Of a DNA stretch of 64,000 nucleotides, positions 38,225 through 52,300 are shown in pieces. Both the position numbers and the translations under genes were made by a program. A model generated the notes under the pieces. That model was not told the origin of the DNA and did not search any database. It saw only the letters and a list, made by a program, of their open reading frames with translations. The DNA is taken from NCBI GenBank assembly GCA_023653785.1, contig JAMKCH010019721.1, positions 1 to 64,000 of the forward strand, given 5' to 3'. The stretch's first letter is position 1. Each line of letters starts with the position of its first letter. This stretch comes from Ophioderma brevispina (lineage: Eukaryota; Echinodermata; Ophiuroidea; Amphilepidida; Ophiodermatidae).

Positions 38225-39430
38225 AGGGAGAAAAAGTAGGGACAAGAATTCTTGCCTCTTAAGTCTTTCAAAAAAAAAAAAAGATGAAACCTTTCACAGC
38301 ACAGATTGTTTCTAGCAAACAGTTCATCCACAGTATTGATGGAGACAATTTTTATTTCCTCATAAAAATGGGTGAGTATTTCTTGAAGAAAAGAGAGTGG
38401 GAACCCACAGGTTGGCTAAACTGAGAGGCAAAACAGGTATATGGATCTAAACTTACGTGTGCACCACCCCACACCCTGCCCATAATCCACCTTAGAAGGT
38501 AAGCCTGTGACCTGACTAACTTTAGCACCGAAAACAATCGGTCATGAAATCTGACTGTTTGGTCACATATAAATGAGTGTGGCAAATGATATGGATATAT
38601 TGTGTATGGGTCAAATTAAAAACAGGAAGAATGATAGGGTGATGTCAAGAATGGCAAGTAAAAAATAATTAAATGGTTGCTAGTTTGGTAATAAGACTTA
38701 CACTCTTTTAATACAAACTGACAATCGCTAGAGAAGAGGGAGCGCTATAACATTTGACTGTTGCCAAACTACTGATGCCTGACTTTATGTGTTGGTTATG
38801 GTATATGGTAAACATTGGCAATTGCATTTACAAAGCATACATATAATTTAACAAAAAAAATAGACGTAAAGTTAATTAAAGGCCCTTCAAAGGCTCCCTT
38901 TTAATACCTAAAAGTATAATAAATATGGATTTTTTAGTGGTGTGAACCCATGGCCTTAGTGCTATGACGTCAATCAGAGAAGTTGTCACTCTGAAAGAAA
39001 ATATGACCCAAGTTTGTATTCAAACCACACCATATATCTGTAATTAAATTGTTAGACCTCATGACCTTCTTGTACTCACTAGAGCATACAAATAGTCAGT
39101 ACGATCTTTCTCAATGATTTTCTTATATTTTCATTTTAAAAACATTTTTTATAAGACACATTTCTTTCAGTGGTCAAGGGAGCAGTAGGACCAGTAGCTA
39201 GCCTGAGACTGAAGGGGTGGAGACCCGGGAGATGGAGAGTGAGTGTCCCATCAGCACCCTTTCCCTCTCCCAAAATGAGGAAAAGCACTTGCCTTTTGTG
39301 CCTATAAGACTGCCATACTTCCTTCTTCAATGCTGCCATTTAAAATCTTGCTCCATCTTTTGCCTTCCAAATTTAAATATCAGCGATGCCACTTAGGAGG
39401 AGGGAAGGCTCTTCCAACCCACGTATCTGT
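38225..39430. other. Intronic DNA, nothing recognised
   Basis: No supported feature. Confidence 0.35.
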
Positions 39431-39437
39431 CCCTTAA

Positions 39438-39771
39438 AGCTGCAACAAGCGATTTCAAGTCATCCATAAGCTTCCATATTTTCTGTGATATGTAGGGATT
39501 CATATAGAGTAGATGTTTGCAATAAATTCCAGACCTTTTATTTGGCTAAAGAAATAAGTAAAAACAAAAGTTACTTGTATATTTAAATAGAAAATATAAG
39601 GCTGAATTTCGTATTTGTCCATAGGAAATTAGAAATTTAACAATGTTTGAACAAAAGAAACAGTTTTTAGGTAATCCTTCAGATGGGGAATTTTGAAAGA
39701 AAGCTTGACACCAGTACAATCAGAATTTCAAATTTTCGGGACCCTGCTATTTGAAATATCTCTTGCACCAT
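39438..39771. mobile_element. TTAA-flanked MITE, diverged copy 3
   Basis: Same block order as the 26516 element (GCAACAAG.GATTT, TATTTGGCTA.AGAAAT, GGCTGAATTT.GTATTTG, TCAGAATTT, CTCTTGCACC). It is flanked by TTAA at 39434-39437 and 39772-39775 and is clearly older than the duplicated pair. Confidence 0.75.
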
Positions 39772-39775
39772 TTAA

Positions 39776-40865
39776 TTTTGTATGGTCATGCAGCCACGGC
39801 ACAGAGAAACTACTATGAACATGTATGCAATATGCCAAACATTTCTTTGAATCCAACCAACGGGTTTAATCAGTCTTCATATAATATATGAAATATATAT
39901 AGGCATACTTGAACTTTGAAACCATGGAGGTGGGGTACCATACAATTTGCACTGATGTGGTTAAAAACATACATTTCTGATCAAATTGTATACATTTCTA
40001 ACACAACAGTTTTTACTTGCAACAGTCTCCATTAGAGTGTGAAAAGAAAAGCAAGATTTGCAGGTACGTGGGAGCTGAATCTTGAAACTATATTAAATGA
40101 AATTGAGTATACACTGTCAACTATATGTGTGGAATTTGTGTAACTTGCATGTCAGAACTTCTATTTCACCTTTAAAATGACATAAGAAATGATGAGCTGG
40201 GCTATTGCCCAGGACCTTTACTCCTCCAAAAATGAGTATGATGTTACATATTTACATAGGAAATTAAAACTGCACTCCAATTCCACTATTCATCAGCATC
40301 TGGCAAGCGATTTTTCCAGCCTGGCAATTTAAAGAGAATTAGCTTATTGAGCTAAAAACATGCACCCTGATGTACATATTTACATATGTTTATTTGTCTA
40401 TCCAGCAAATTTTTGGGCTCCAGTAGCCCAAAATGGCTCAAAACTGAGTGGCCCAACAGGAGATTTCCTGAGAAAGCCCATGGCCACTACAGCCCCGACA
40501 ATGACGCATATCGTCGTGGGTTCTGCATACTGTCGAATCAGCATAAATGCTAGTTCTGAGAAAACGGCGTTTGAAAGTTTGAGTTACTTATGAATGCATG
40601 TAATTAAATTAAATAAAAGGAAATGGCTATTTTAAGTGGTGTATGTTAAAGACATGAATGGTTACTAACTGACGACAGTATTAAAATACCAAGAAACAAC
40701 TGTTTTCTTATTCAAAATGGCCACTGAATGTGATTTGACAGTTTGTCAAAACCCAAATATTTGATTCGCTGTGTTCTAAGGAGTTGAATACGTATTCGAC
40801 TGCATGAAACCCTTTGATTTCTAATGTTGGTATGGTGAGATTACTATAGCTACGGGTTTTGACTA
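39776..40865. other. Intronic DNA, nothing recognised
   Basis: The open frame at 40360-40593 has no recognisable motif. Confidence 0.35.
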
Positions 40866-40870
40866 TTTTA

Positions 40871-41122
40871 AAATGATGATGCCGATGATGCCACGATGAT
40901 AAGAATAACGATGGCGATGAAAATGGTGGATATAACGATGAAATAAGGAAACATCGAGCTTGACGACGAAAATGATGCTAATGATCGATGATGATGATGA
41001 TAATTATGGTGGTGATGATGATGATGATGACGATGATGATGATGATGAAGACGACGACAACGACGGCGATGACGATGTTTAATGATGATGAAGACGACGA
41101 CGACGACGATGACGATGCCTAT
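40871..41122. repeat. GAT/GAC trinucleotide microsatellite
   Basis: Imperfect (GAT)n and (GAC)n with interruptions over about 250 bp. Asp- and Met-rich open frames across it are artefacts. Confidence 0.9.
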
Positions 41123-41124
41123 TG

Positions 41125-42240
41125 CATTGTGTTTATATTACAAACCATGCAAATTTGCATACAAACGACTTCCATAAGCGGTTAAAATGGGAAACATTCA
41201 CTGTTGCATTATCGTTCGTTGTAAAATATAGCGCAGACTGACCACAATGACCAACGAATTCAGAAATTACAACCTCTTACAAATTTGGCTCCTTAAAATT
41301 AATATCTTTAATTAGTCGCCAATATGTTTAAACTCACTTTTGCAGAAAAAAAAACAAATTTCAGGAGTAAATACGTTAGAAGGAACACAAACATTGTAGT
41401 GCATGTTATGTAAAAAATTAATAAATAGTATTCATGTTGTAACACACAATAAATATTGGCTAGAACTGTTCAAAATTGAGCTCAGAAAATATTTAAAATG
41501 TAACTGGAATGTTTCATAACTCAAAAGGTTTTGGAGGATAAAAGTGGTCTATACAACTTTATAACAACCATATTTTTTATTGTTTTCTTAAATTTCTCAT
41601 TACATATATAGTTCATATCTTTTAAAGAAATGTGCACGCTTAAAATATATACCAAACTTGAAACGAATTAACAGTTAAATGGGTAATATACTCATAAAAT
41701 CTAACATAATCTAAACAATTTAGAGGGCACTAACACTTACACAAACAATTTCCCAAAGAAAATATCAATTTTTGAAAGGCAAGTTTTTTTAAATGATGTA
41801 TATATTAGTAATTATTTAGTTTGCAGAATATCCAAGTTAACATCAAAGAAAATCAAACTTTCACAATATGTTTACAAGTCTATTTTCGTAACATGGTTTA
41901 CTAAGGGGGTGGGGTGGTAAACACCCCAAGAATTTATTATTATAAAGTAACAGATGATTTCGATGTTTGTACCAGTTGATAGCATTGGTCCACCATTTTC
42001 TATTGCTTCCAACATAACCTAGTATGGTGTCACAATGATGTCAAAGTTCACAAGTTGGCAAAATTGGTCATTTCCACAGACACACATCAGAGTATAAAAT
42101 GAAAAAATGAAATTTTGCATAAAAAAGGTAGGAATATTGGATTTTCATGCGGGTTTTGGCCCCAAATGATATGGAAAATGACTAGTTTTTAATCAACATA
42201 TAATTTTAGAGCCATACAGTGCACAATATTTAAATAACTA
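41125..42240. other. Intronic DNA, nothing recognised
   Basis: AT-rich, no supported feature. Confidence 0.35.
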
Positions 42241-42376
42241 AAGGGTACCGTAGTATCATTTATAGGTGAATAATGTGCCCGAAGTCGGAAAAACTGAATA
42301 ATGGCGCCCATTATTTTTATTTTTTTCCCGCACGAGGATACATTATGAGCCCATAGATGATACTACAAAACCTTTA
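42241..42376. repeat. Inverted repeat with arms of about 45 bp, MITE-like
   Basis: GTAGTATCATTTATAGG...ATAATGTGCCC is inverted at 42330-42376 (GGATACATTAT...CCATAGATGATACTAC). AT-rich loop. The element may extend to about 42680, where related ATAATGGG motifs occur. Confidence 0.55.
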
Positions 42377-42379
42377 TTT

Positions 42380-43480
42380 CTATTCTATTAACTAAAACAA
42401 CTTGATTTTATTTTGTTTGTTTGTATAGGTTTTAATTTAATATGCCTTATTTATGTGTATTTTGTATAATGATGAATGAAAATAAATGATAACAAAATGC
42501 ATTAACGGCTCATTATTGTAGAATAATGGGCAGTAAACTGACCAATCAGAATACTGCATTTTCAATAACGGGTAGTAGAGGTAATAGAACCACTCCCCAC
42601 CAATCGACTTCGACGCTAACCCTGGTGACGGTGCTACCTGCACATTTGTTTCGCCAAAATTAGCAGGAAGACTTAACGACAGTTTTTAACGTTTTTGCAC
42701 ACCGAGGGAAAGTTTACCTGGGGTGGTAACTCCTTCCCTTTGGTAATACGAGGGTTAATATCACTATGCTCCCCCCTAAAAGTGATAAATTTGGTGTATT
42801 TGTACAAATGTTAAAACTACAAAACTTGGATAATTCTTTTTCAAGACGCACAGACCGTAGGTTTCAATAAGTACAAGTAACATAATTTTTAAAAAAAAAT
42901 TAAAATGTGAAATAACATGACCAATCCCTCATGAAGTATAGAAAGGTAAATTTCACCGATTGCCTTAAATCTTGATAGACCTATTATCGATTTTGATCAC
43001 TGAAGTAGCAATCTTTGTCCCAGCGAATACGTAGTCGTTCACAATTTATCTGTGTTCTTTGAGATATTTGAACACGCAAAGCTATCGAATACGTATTCGA
43101 TTGTTTGTGAAACCCGTTTTATACAAATGGGTGTTATTCGACTGCAGCTATTTTGGTTAGGAGATGTAATTTCACTTTTATTTTTGGGTACAATTAAAGA
43201 GTACATAAAATGCAACCAGAATCAACTATTAACTCAATTTGACCAAAAAATCAGATTCGACACTATGTCGTGACCACGACGATATTATCCCCCCCACATA
43301 CACACACACTTCAGAAATGCCACTTCGCCCCAAGTTGCAATCTTGTTTCATCCCGACTCATGATTCTTGAGACATGACACCAAATTTTACAATTTGTGAA
43401 GATTAGGATGGTGGCCATCAAAGCCCACCTTTTGAATGCTCGTAGTAACTTGTCCACTGCCTGGTCAATAATGTTTTTGT
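42380..43480. other. Synapsin intron following exon 5, nothing further recognised
   Basis: No coding signal apart from exon 5 at 43487. Confidence 0.4.
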
Positions 43481-43486
43481 ACTCAC

Positions 43487-43577
43487 CATTTCCTTGTGGT
43501 TAGGATAGAAGGCCTGGTCCACCAGTGGAAATTTCTCTCGACCATGCTTTTCCTGAAACTTGCTCAGCTGTGAGAAA
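43487..43577 (-). CDS. syn: Synapsin exon 5, one extra base at the acceptor
   Basis: The minus-strand acceptor is ttatttgttag and the donor is AAGGAAATG|gtgagt. It encodes FSQLSKFQEKHGREKFPLVD then QAFYPNHKEM, 30 residues, the same length as the vertebrate exon. The exon measures 91 bp: one extra T in the run after the acceptor (43575-43577, AAA on the plus strand) relative to the phase-0 junction expected from exon 4. EKFPL(V/I)(D/E)Q and FYPNH are diagnostic. Confidence 0.93.
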
Positions 43578-46241
43578 CTAACAAATAAACTAAACACAAA
43601 AGGTAAATCATTAAAATTTCTAATACTAATATTTGTACAAGTTCTTGTAATTTAACTAAAACTTCTACTAAAATTAAATGAATATGTTATTTTAAATAAT
43701 TTTTCAATGTGATTGCAGTAATGTTCGGTACATTTTTTATAAATGGCAAATTGAAATGGCGACCATTTATGCAAATTTTTTGTCAAGTAAAATATCAATT
43801 TATATAATAAATACTGTCTATTTTAATAACAGAATTTTCCATTTTTATTCAACAAGGTCTAACATTTTCATTCCTCCCATAGAATGCAAGTGTTTATTTG
43901 AAATGTAGCTCAATGTATTACAGTTGACTCTGTTAATCGGACAACCTCGGGAAGTAGAGAATGTTCCCCGAATTAACCAGAAATCCCGATAAGAGAAGTA
44001 CAAACAGACACTAAGTGAGTCAGAGAATTGGGGCATATAAATATTAAATGTTAATCTGCACAACCCAATTAATGTTTGTTAACAAGCTTTATAGTAGTAT
44101 GCCAATGATAAAGGGTAAATTATTTTACACATTAAAAACAATGACACAAGTTCTAATATTAAAGTGAAAGCATACATATTTTCAGTCAAAATTTCCTGCT
44201 TTCAGTAGTTTTTTTATCAAATCTATGTAATTACCAGGTAAAAAATGTCCCGATTATCAGAGGAGTGTCCCAATTAAAGGTGAATTTTACAACACACAGA
44301 AACGTTTCCTGGATTCAGCATGTCAATGATCAGAAAATCCCCTTTATCAGGATGCCGATTACCCAGCTTCAACTGTGTTAGGATTCAATTGTAAATTATC
44401 AAAATGCCTAAGGACATGAGACTATAGAGGCTTCACACTCCTTCCATCACAAAGCTGACCTCACAGGAACATTTCCAGATTCATTGAGGGCGCAGTTTGA
44501 TTCGTACAAACAATGTAAATAATGAAAATTTAATCAAATGCAGATTTGTACAGTTTTGAAATGAACAAGGTGTGTAATGGCATGCATAAAAAGCACTAAA
44601 CCAAATTATTTTAATACAGACCAAATCAAACATTAATACAAAAATACATACTTATAATCTCAGTAGAAATTGACAGTTAAAGGCAATCTGTAAACCTGCC
44701 ATTTCTTGCGAATTTTGTACACTCAGTTTAAGACAAGTTTATAGTTTTGTTCTCTATTCATTTTCATTTTTTCTCATGCGAACCACAGAGCGGGACCTTT
44801 AAACACCTTTTTGAATGTTTTAATATGAATATTAACCGTTTTTGCTGCTTTTGAAACAAATGTGTGCATGAGCTTGGAGACAAAGGGTATGGCCGTTAGT
44901 GACCCTGGGGCTATGACCCTGATGAATCAGCAGACTTATACAGAAATAAAATGCAGAATTCTGTAAATATATTTTTATTTAGATCATATAATTGCTTTGC
45001 ATCTACCACCCAAGGCTTCCATGAAATTGTAGATAGCCTGCCATGAGTTCACACTGGGTACATTTCCATACTGAAATCCAATGATCAGGTTCTTCCAGTC
45101 CTCCGATACTTCCATACTCCGCGCATGTTGCCGGACCAACACAAATCTGGCTTGAAGTCCTGGATAACATAATCAAAGAAAAGAGATGATTCATTTTCTG
45201 AGCAAGTGGACCAAAAACCGATGTATTACATAGTTAGATTCGAACTTGTTAACGTTATTTGCAGAGGCATGAAGCCAACCAAACCAATCACTCTCTACGG
45301 TTTGTGTATGAGAGGTAGTTTCCAGTAAAACATAATATCAACTATAGGCAAAATGGTGTGGTATGGGGTGTAATATCATCCAAAGTTTGACCCATGAATG
45401 GTGAATACCGGATTTTACTTCACATTTCACAGTAATCGCCCTTACCTCCCATCCTTCCACTTCGGCCTGATTCGGTGGCATCCTCCATCATCAACCCAAC
45501 TCTCTAGCTCCTACTCTCCTCCCCCACTTGCTTCCATTCCATGTCCTCTTTGTCATCCCCTCCCTCCTCGAGCACCGCCCACCTAAACTCAAGGCCCTTC
45601 GTAACACTTACTGTCAAGTGATCGAGATCTGATCAGGAAAACATGTGGCATGGTATTTAAAAGGCTGCCTTTTTGTACATAAGAGGTGTTAAACATCTCG
45701 TCATCCTCCTTCCTCACCACGTGCCCATACCAACAAACATTATTCACCTTCACCAAACATTCCATCGCTTCTTCCAAACCCATCATCTGAATCAAGTCCT
45801 CATCCTATCCATCAACTTTTCACACCACACTCTGCTCTCAACCCCCCCTCATTCTCTCTGTCCCTCTCAAAATCCCCATCTCATTCACTCAGACACCACG
45901 TCACACTCCCATACAGCATTACCAATCCCACTCAACTCTTATACACCATTCCTTTCAAATTCCTTTTCTATGAAAAAAAATGATGCCCAAATAAGACCCA
46001 TAGCTATACATAAAGATGCAATTTAAACACAATTTCCATTTAAAAAAAATCACCGTTTTAGCAAATGTGGGAATCTTGGCTCCAGATAGAAGAGATTGAG
46101 TTAGTTTTTCAACAAATTTTAGACAATTTTTTTTGGAAAGCAACCCATCTCTTTACCAAAACTGGCATCAAAAGGGGTCATGGTCATATATCAGAAGGCT
46201 GAAATGCGAACCCATATTGGCATCCCTGTATGGTAATTTGT

Positions 46242-46321
<80 letters not shown>

Positions 46322-46355
46322 TTTTTTTTGTTTTTTTTTTTTTTTTTTTTTGTGT

Positions 46356-46394
<39 letters not shown>

Positions 46395-49300
46395 TTTTTT
46401 TTTTTTTTTTTTTTTTTTTTAGAGGTACCCAAACAAACAAACAAAAAAAACAAAACAACTAACCACTTCTTAACACCTCTTATTACACAAAGGCAGCATT
46501 TTATAATACCTGCCACATGCTTTGATCGAGATCTCGATCACATTCACACAGTAAGTGTTAGGATTTCCAATTTTCAAGTCTACTGCAAACATCACCATCG
46601 AAAGCAAGCCTGGATACATGCATAACATCACCAAAGCCATTCTTCTTGTTTACCATCTGGCGTGTTTCTACGGGGGACGTTTTCCACTCGGAAGCGGGTC
46701 GACCGTTATCCCCCCCCCTCCCCCTTTCTTCAGTAGAAACATCCCCGACCCGCTATTTTTAGCGCGATGCTATACCAGCTAAATCAAACCTGCTCTGAGA
46801 AGGTTTTTGCCGTGTTGCATACTGCTATTTCAACCGTAGAAACAGCCGATAGCGGCATTGGCCGTGTTGGGCAGGAAATGATGCCAATGCCTAGCTGTAA
46901 TCGACTTACCCCGATAACGCTCGTTGTTCAAATCACAGCAGTTTAGGCTATTATTTTCATATCATATCAGAAGGAAATCACATCAAGAAAATTTATGAAT
47001 GAACACTTCTAATTCTGTACTTACTTTACTTTACAAACCTAGTCCTGGTAGTAATCCATTAAAGGAAAATACAAAATACTCAAACTGTATGATAAGTACT
47101 TGGGAATAGTTTAGGCTACATGTAAAACCACCTCAAGAGAAGAATGCATGGAAGTTTCTGGAACGGGGATATATTGTGGACCCCGGCTGGGTCTGTCGAA
47201 AGTATTATAGCGGTAAGTGCAGTCGAGCATGCCACATACCGGTATTGCCTTAAATAGAAACAGCTGAGATAGCGGAAAAAGCCGGGTCCATAGCAGGTCC
47301 AAAGCCGCGTTTTGCCGTGTCGGCAAAGTAGAAACACGCTCGCTGCTATACTTCGTCTAGCATAACATCATCACGACTCATCACATTATGAAAAATGACG
47401 GAACAATATTGTATGTTCCAACTACAGAAGCAATAAATGTATTACTTTTATTAATATACTTTAAAACTAGTCTATTTTAATGGAAATGGCCTGACATATA
47501 TTGAGGAGTCCCAGTGGCACTGGCTAAATGCGCTGCTTTACCTTCAACTTGCACAGAAATACAAGCACACCCCAACGCACACTGCTCATTTTTGCTCAAA
47601 TCAGAATTATCACATAAATTGTCATGAATCACATCTATATGACTACCACGTTAACATTACTCCAAGTGAAAACCCAAGTCGTAGGTCAAGCTTTTTTTTT
47701 TTTTACTTCTGTTCTGCCTTACATTTCTACTTGTGATATCACACTTAATATGAGCTGATATGCTTTCAACAGGACCATGGGGTGATGACATTAAAACCTA
47801 CAGAGATCCACAATGTCTTAATGGTTAATCTAAGAAAATACACTCACAGCCCACCTATTCCCACTTTCCATTAACTCTCAGAGTGGTTGACACTAACAAG
47901 TTCAATTTTGCCTTAAACAAACACCGAACGCGGAGAAGGAGAGAAATCATTAATCTTGTGCATGTGGTGTGGAACAGTGCAAAGTGAACAGTCAGAGGTG
48001 AATGTCTTGCAGATAATAGTGGCGTGATGAATAGAGGTAACAGGACAGAAACATTCTTGAGGACAGTGAAAACCACTCTCTAATTAGCACTTCAACTTGC
48101 TCGTGAGATTGAATGGTGCCATAAAATGATTTCTCATGTGGATGTGTAACAAGTTACAAATCATTGACTTGATTAACAAGGAGAAATCTGGCATTTTCAA
48201 TGCGTGTTCTTCAAAATTGTCTGCTGTTATAATTAGGAAACATTTCTGACATGATTCTGTATAATGTTTCTAATTCTGATACTTGGTACTGTTAAAAGAC
48301 TACAATAAGAAAGAGGCCAAAGTTTGAAGGAAAAAATTACAAACTTTCCAAGAGAGTAAATCATAACCAAATGTAAATTTTTCATTGTGGACATGTAAGT
48401 ATATGAATTCAGTCCGGATCAAAGAACATTTGGAATAATTCAGTATACCTTTTGCAACCTACTTTTTATGTATGGCTTATTCTGCAATAAATAAAGCACA
48501 TGATTACATACATGTGGGAAGGTATAATGTAATTTGCCAAATGTAACTGTATAAAAAGGATATAACTGTATATGTAATTATGCCTGTCACTTGTTAACAA
48601 GCAAAAATTTTTTTTACCCCTAACACTCATGCTGGGACTTGAACCTGGGACCTCCTGCAGCAGGAAATATGATTTCTTTAAATACAAGGGGGTATACACT
48701 CACTGCCTGGCTGTGAGTATTGACAATGGAAACAACCGGGTGAACTTGTTCATTCAGCTTGAAGTTAAAAACAAATAATGGATAGTCTTTAAGATATATA
48801 TTTGAAATAAGATTGCAAACTGGAATAAATCCATCCGTTTCCACTTTCCCATAAGAGTTTCAGGGTTATGGTAAGCGGCCTGTGAGCAATGAACACACGG
48901 TATCATGAGCTGCTACCTGGCCTAGGCATTTAAGGTTTATAGCACCCTCTAGGTCTGACTGGACTATATTATTTGATGCTGATCAACCAACTTCCAGTCC
49001 AGGAAAAATACCACGCTAATATTTCGGAAACTAAAAAAAATATATAGCGATTACAAGGTGAGAATAGTGAGTGTTGTTGGGATGTAACTTAAAAGATTGA
49101 GTCAGTCTGTTGTTGATCGTATCACAAGTCATTGTAATGGCTTGTGGTGGTGTCAGGATTGTTCAGATAGTGTGCTATCCGGGGCCGCGTGTTCCATGAT
49201 ACGGACGCTCCTAACATGGCCCGATATTGAGGTGGGGCGGATTGGGAAAACAGTCAGGGGTTACATCCCTACTCTTATTCGACACTGACTGCGAGGTACA

Positions 49301-52300
49301 TATACAGTTGTGACTCTCTGTACACGGGACCGACGGCTTAACGTCCCCTCCGAAGGAGGGATGCTTTCATGATCCATTTTGCCAATTCCAAGTGAACAAT
49401 GGAGGGGGAGGGAGCTGGGTAATTCTGCCTAATTTAGATCAATAGAGGTATACAAGATCAAATCAGAATTGGTAGTAACCCGATAAAAATCCCAGCAAAG
49501 TGCCACGACCCCAAGGATTCGAAACCCCGGGAATTTTGATGGTGAATTTGCGCCAGAGGCAAGAACCCTAAACGCTAGGCCCGCTCTCCCACGCTCTGAG
49601 TGCAGTCAATTCTGTTAGAAAAGTCGCATTTTTCAGTTGTCCAAGTGATGAATCATGTATTTTTACAATTTTATTAGTTCACCAAGATTATGAAAAAAAT
49701 TCGGCATTCAAAATGTCTACAAATACTTAACATTAGGTTCGATTAGACAGTTGGTAGATTGGTAAATTTCCATCCCACATACCCAACATTTTTGCCCACG
49801 TTCCAAAATAGTGGACTTCACTCAAAGGTCTGGTACATCCTAAGGATATAATGAGACCTGATAGGATTAGGCACTCCGTGCTTATTCCCATCTTATATTC
49901 TCGCTCACAGTATTTCTTCAATACATCAGATCTCCTGCAAATTAGGACCTCATAATTCGTCAATTAAGATTGAGTGACATTTCCAACCTTGAAATCTCTC
50001 ACCAGTATTTCTTCAATTTCATCCTCAGATAGGACTCATAATAGGATAGGAAATCCCAGTACTTTTACCACCTTGTATCTCTCACAGTATTTCTTCAAAT
50101 TACCTCCTCAGATAGGGCTTCATATAGGAATGATCCAGTATCTTCCACCTTGTATCTCTCTCCGTATTTCTTCAATTACATCCTCAGATCGGGCTCATAA
50201 TAGGATAGGATCCAGTTCTATTCCCACTTGTATCTATCACAGTATTTCTTTTCAATACATCATTCAATAGGGCTCCATAATAGGATAGGATACCGTTACT
50301 ATTCCACTTGTATCTCTCACAATTTCGTCAATTTCCATCCCAGATAGGACTCATAATAGGATAGGGCTCCAGTACTATTCCCACATTGGATCTCTACAGT
50401 AATTTCTTCAATCCATACTCAGGATAGGACTCTAATAGGAAGAGGATTCCGTCCTATTCCCACCTTGTATCTCTAACGAGTTCTTCAATTCTATCCTCAG
50501 ATAGATAATACTAGGAGTAGGGATCCACTTACTATTCAACCTTGTATCTCTCACAGGATTTCTTCAATCCATCCTCAGATAGCGACTCATAATAGGATTA
50601 GGATCCAGGCGTATATTTCCCACCTTGTATCTCCTTTAGTATTTTCAGTTGCATCCTCAGACGGATCATATAGGATTAGGATCAGTACTATTTCACATTG
50701 TATTCTCTCACAGTATTTCTTCAATTACATCCCCAGATAGGACTCATAAAAGGATTAGTATACTGTACTATGCACATGTATCTCTATCAGTTATTCTTTA
50801 ATTACATCCTCAGATAGGATTCATAATAGGAATTAGGTCCAGTACTTCCAACCCACTTGTATCGCCTTAGGATTTTCAGTGACATCCTCAGACAGGACTC
50901 ATAATAGGATTAGGACCAAGTTTACTAGACACTTGTATATCTTCTCAGTATTCTTCAATTGACAGCTTCAGATGGACTCATAATAGGATTAGGATCCAGT
51001 AATATTCCACCTTGTATTCCTGTAGTCTTTCAGGACATCCTCAGACAGGAATACATAATAGGATTAGGATCCAGTACTATTTGGCCACATTGTATCTCTC
51101 TCAGTTTTCTTCAATTACATCCTCAGAAGGACTCATAATAGGATTAGGATCCGGTAATATTAAAACCTTGTATCTCTTTTTAGTATTTTCAGTGACATTC
51201 CCAGATAGGAATCATAATAGGATAGGTCCAGTACTATTTCATGCTTTTTTATCTCTTTAGTATTTTCAGTGATCCAGATATGACTCCATATAGGATTAGG
51301 ATTCCAGTTACTATTCCACCTTGAATCTCTCACAGTATTTTCTTCAATTACATCCCCAGATAGGAAATCATTCATGGTATTAGGATGCAGTGTTATTCCC
51401 ACCTTGTATTATCTCAGTATTCTTCAGTTAATCTCCAGATAGGACTCATAATAGGATTAGGATACAGTACTATTTCCACCTTGTATCTCCTTTAGTATTT
51501 CAGTTGACATCCTCAGATAGGACTCATAATCGGATTAGGATCCATTTACTATTTCCACTTTGTATCTCTCTCAGTATATCTTCAATTACATCCGCAGATA
51601 GGACTCATAATAGGATTAGGATCCAGCATTATTCCCACCTTGTCTCCCTTTAGTATTTTCAGTGACTTGTCTTCAGAAGACTCATATAGGATTAGGATCC
51701 AGTACTATTGCCACCTTGTATCTCTTAGTACTTTTCAATTACATCCCCAGATAGAATCATAATAGGATTAGGATCCAGTATATTCACACCTTGTATCTCT
51801 TTTTAGTATTCCTTCAATTACATCCTCCGATAGGACTCATAATAGAGTTTGGATCCAGTACTATTCACACCTTGTATCTCTCAGTATTTCTTCAATCATC
51901 CTCTAGATAGGACTCATAATAGGAATAGGATCCAGGTACTATTCCCAACTTGTATCTCCTTGTATTTTCAGTGGAAATCTCAGACAGGACTATAATGGTT
52001 AGGATCCAGTATTATTGACACATTGATATCTCTCTCAGCTAATTCTTCATTCATCCTGACTAGGACTCAAATAGGATTAGGATCCAGTTATATTCCCACA
52101 TGTACTCTTTTTAGATTTTGTGCGTGACATTCCCAGATAGGACTCAGAATGGACTTACGGATCCAGTACTATTAATGCTTTGTACCTCTTTTAGTATTTT
52201 CAGTTGACATCCAGATAGGACTCATAATAGGATTAGGATCCAGTATATTTCCCCCTTCGAATCTCTCACAGACTTGCTTCAATTTACATCCCAGATTAGG

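Noticed and set aside
40022..40069. Micro-exon: ttgcaacag, 38 bases, then CAG|gtacgt
   Set aside because: Both splice motifs are good, but there is no neighbouring exon, no family match and such pairs occur by chance.
40988..41185. Met/Asp-rich open frame
   Set aside because: It is a product of the GAT/GAC microsatellite.
46133..46625. Poly-Phe / poly-Lys open frames
   Set aside because: They are translations of a T-tract with scattered G.
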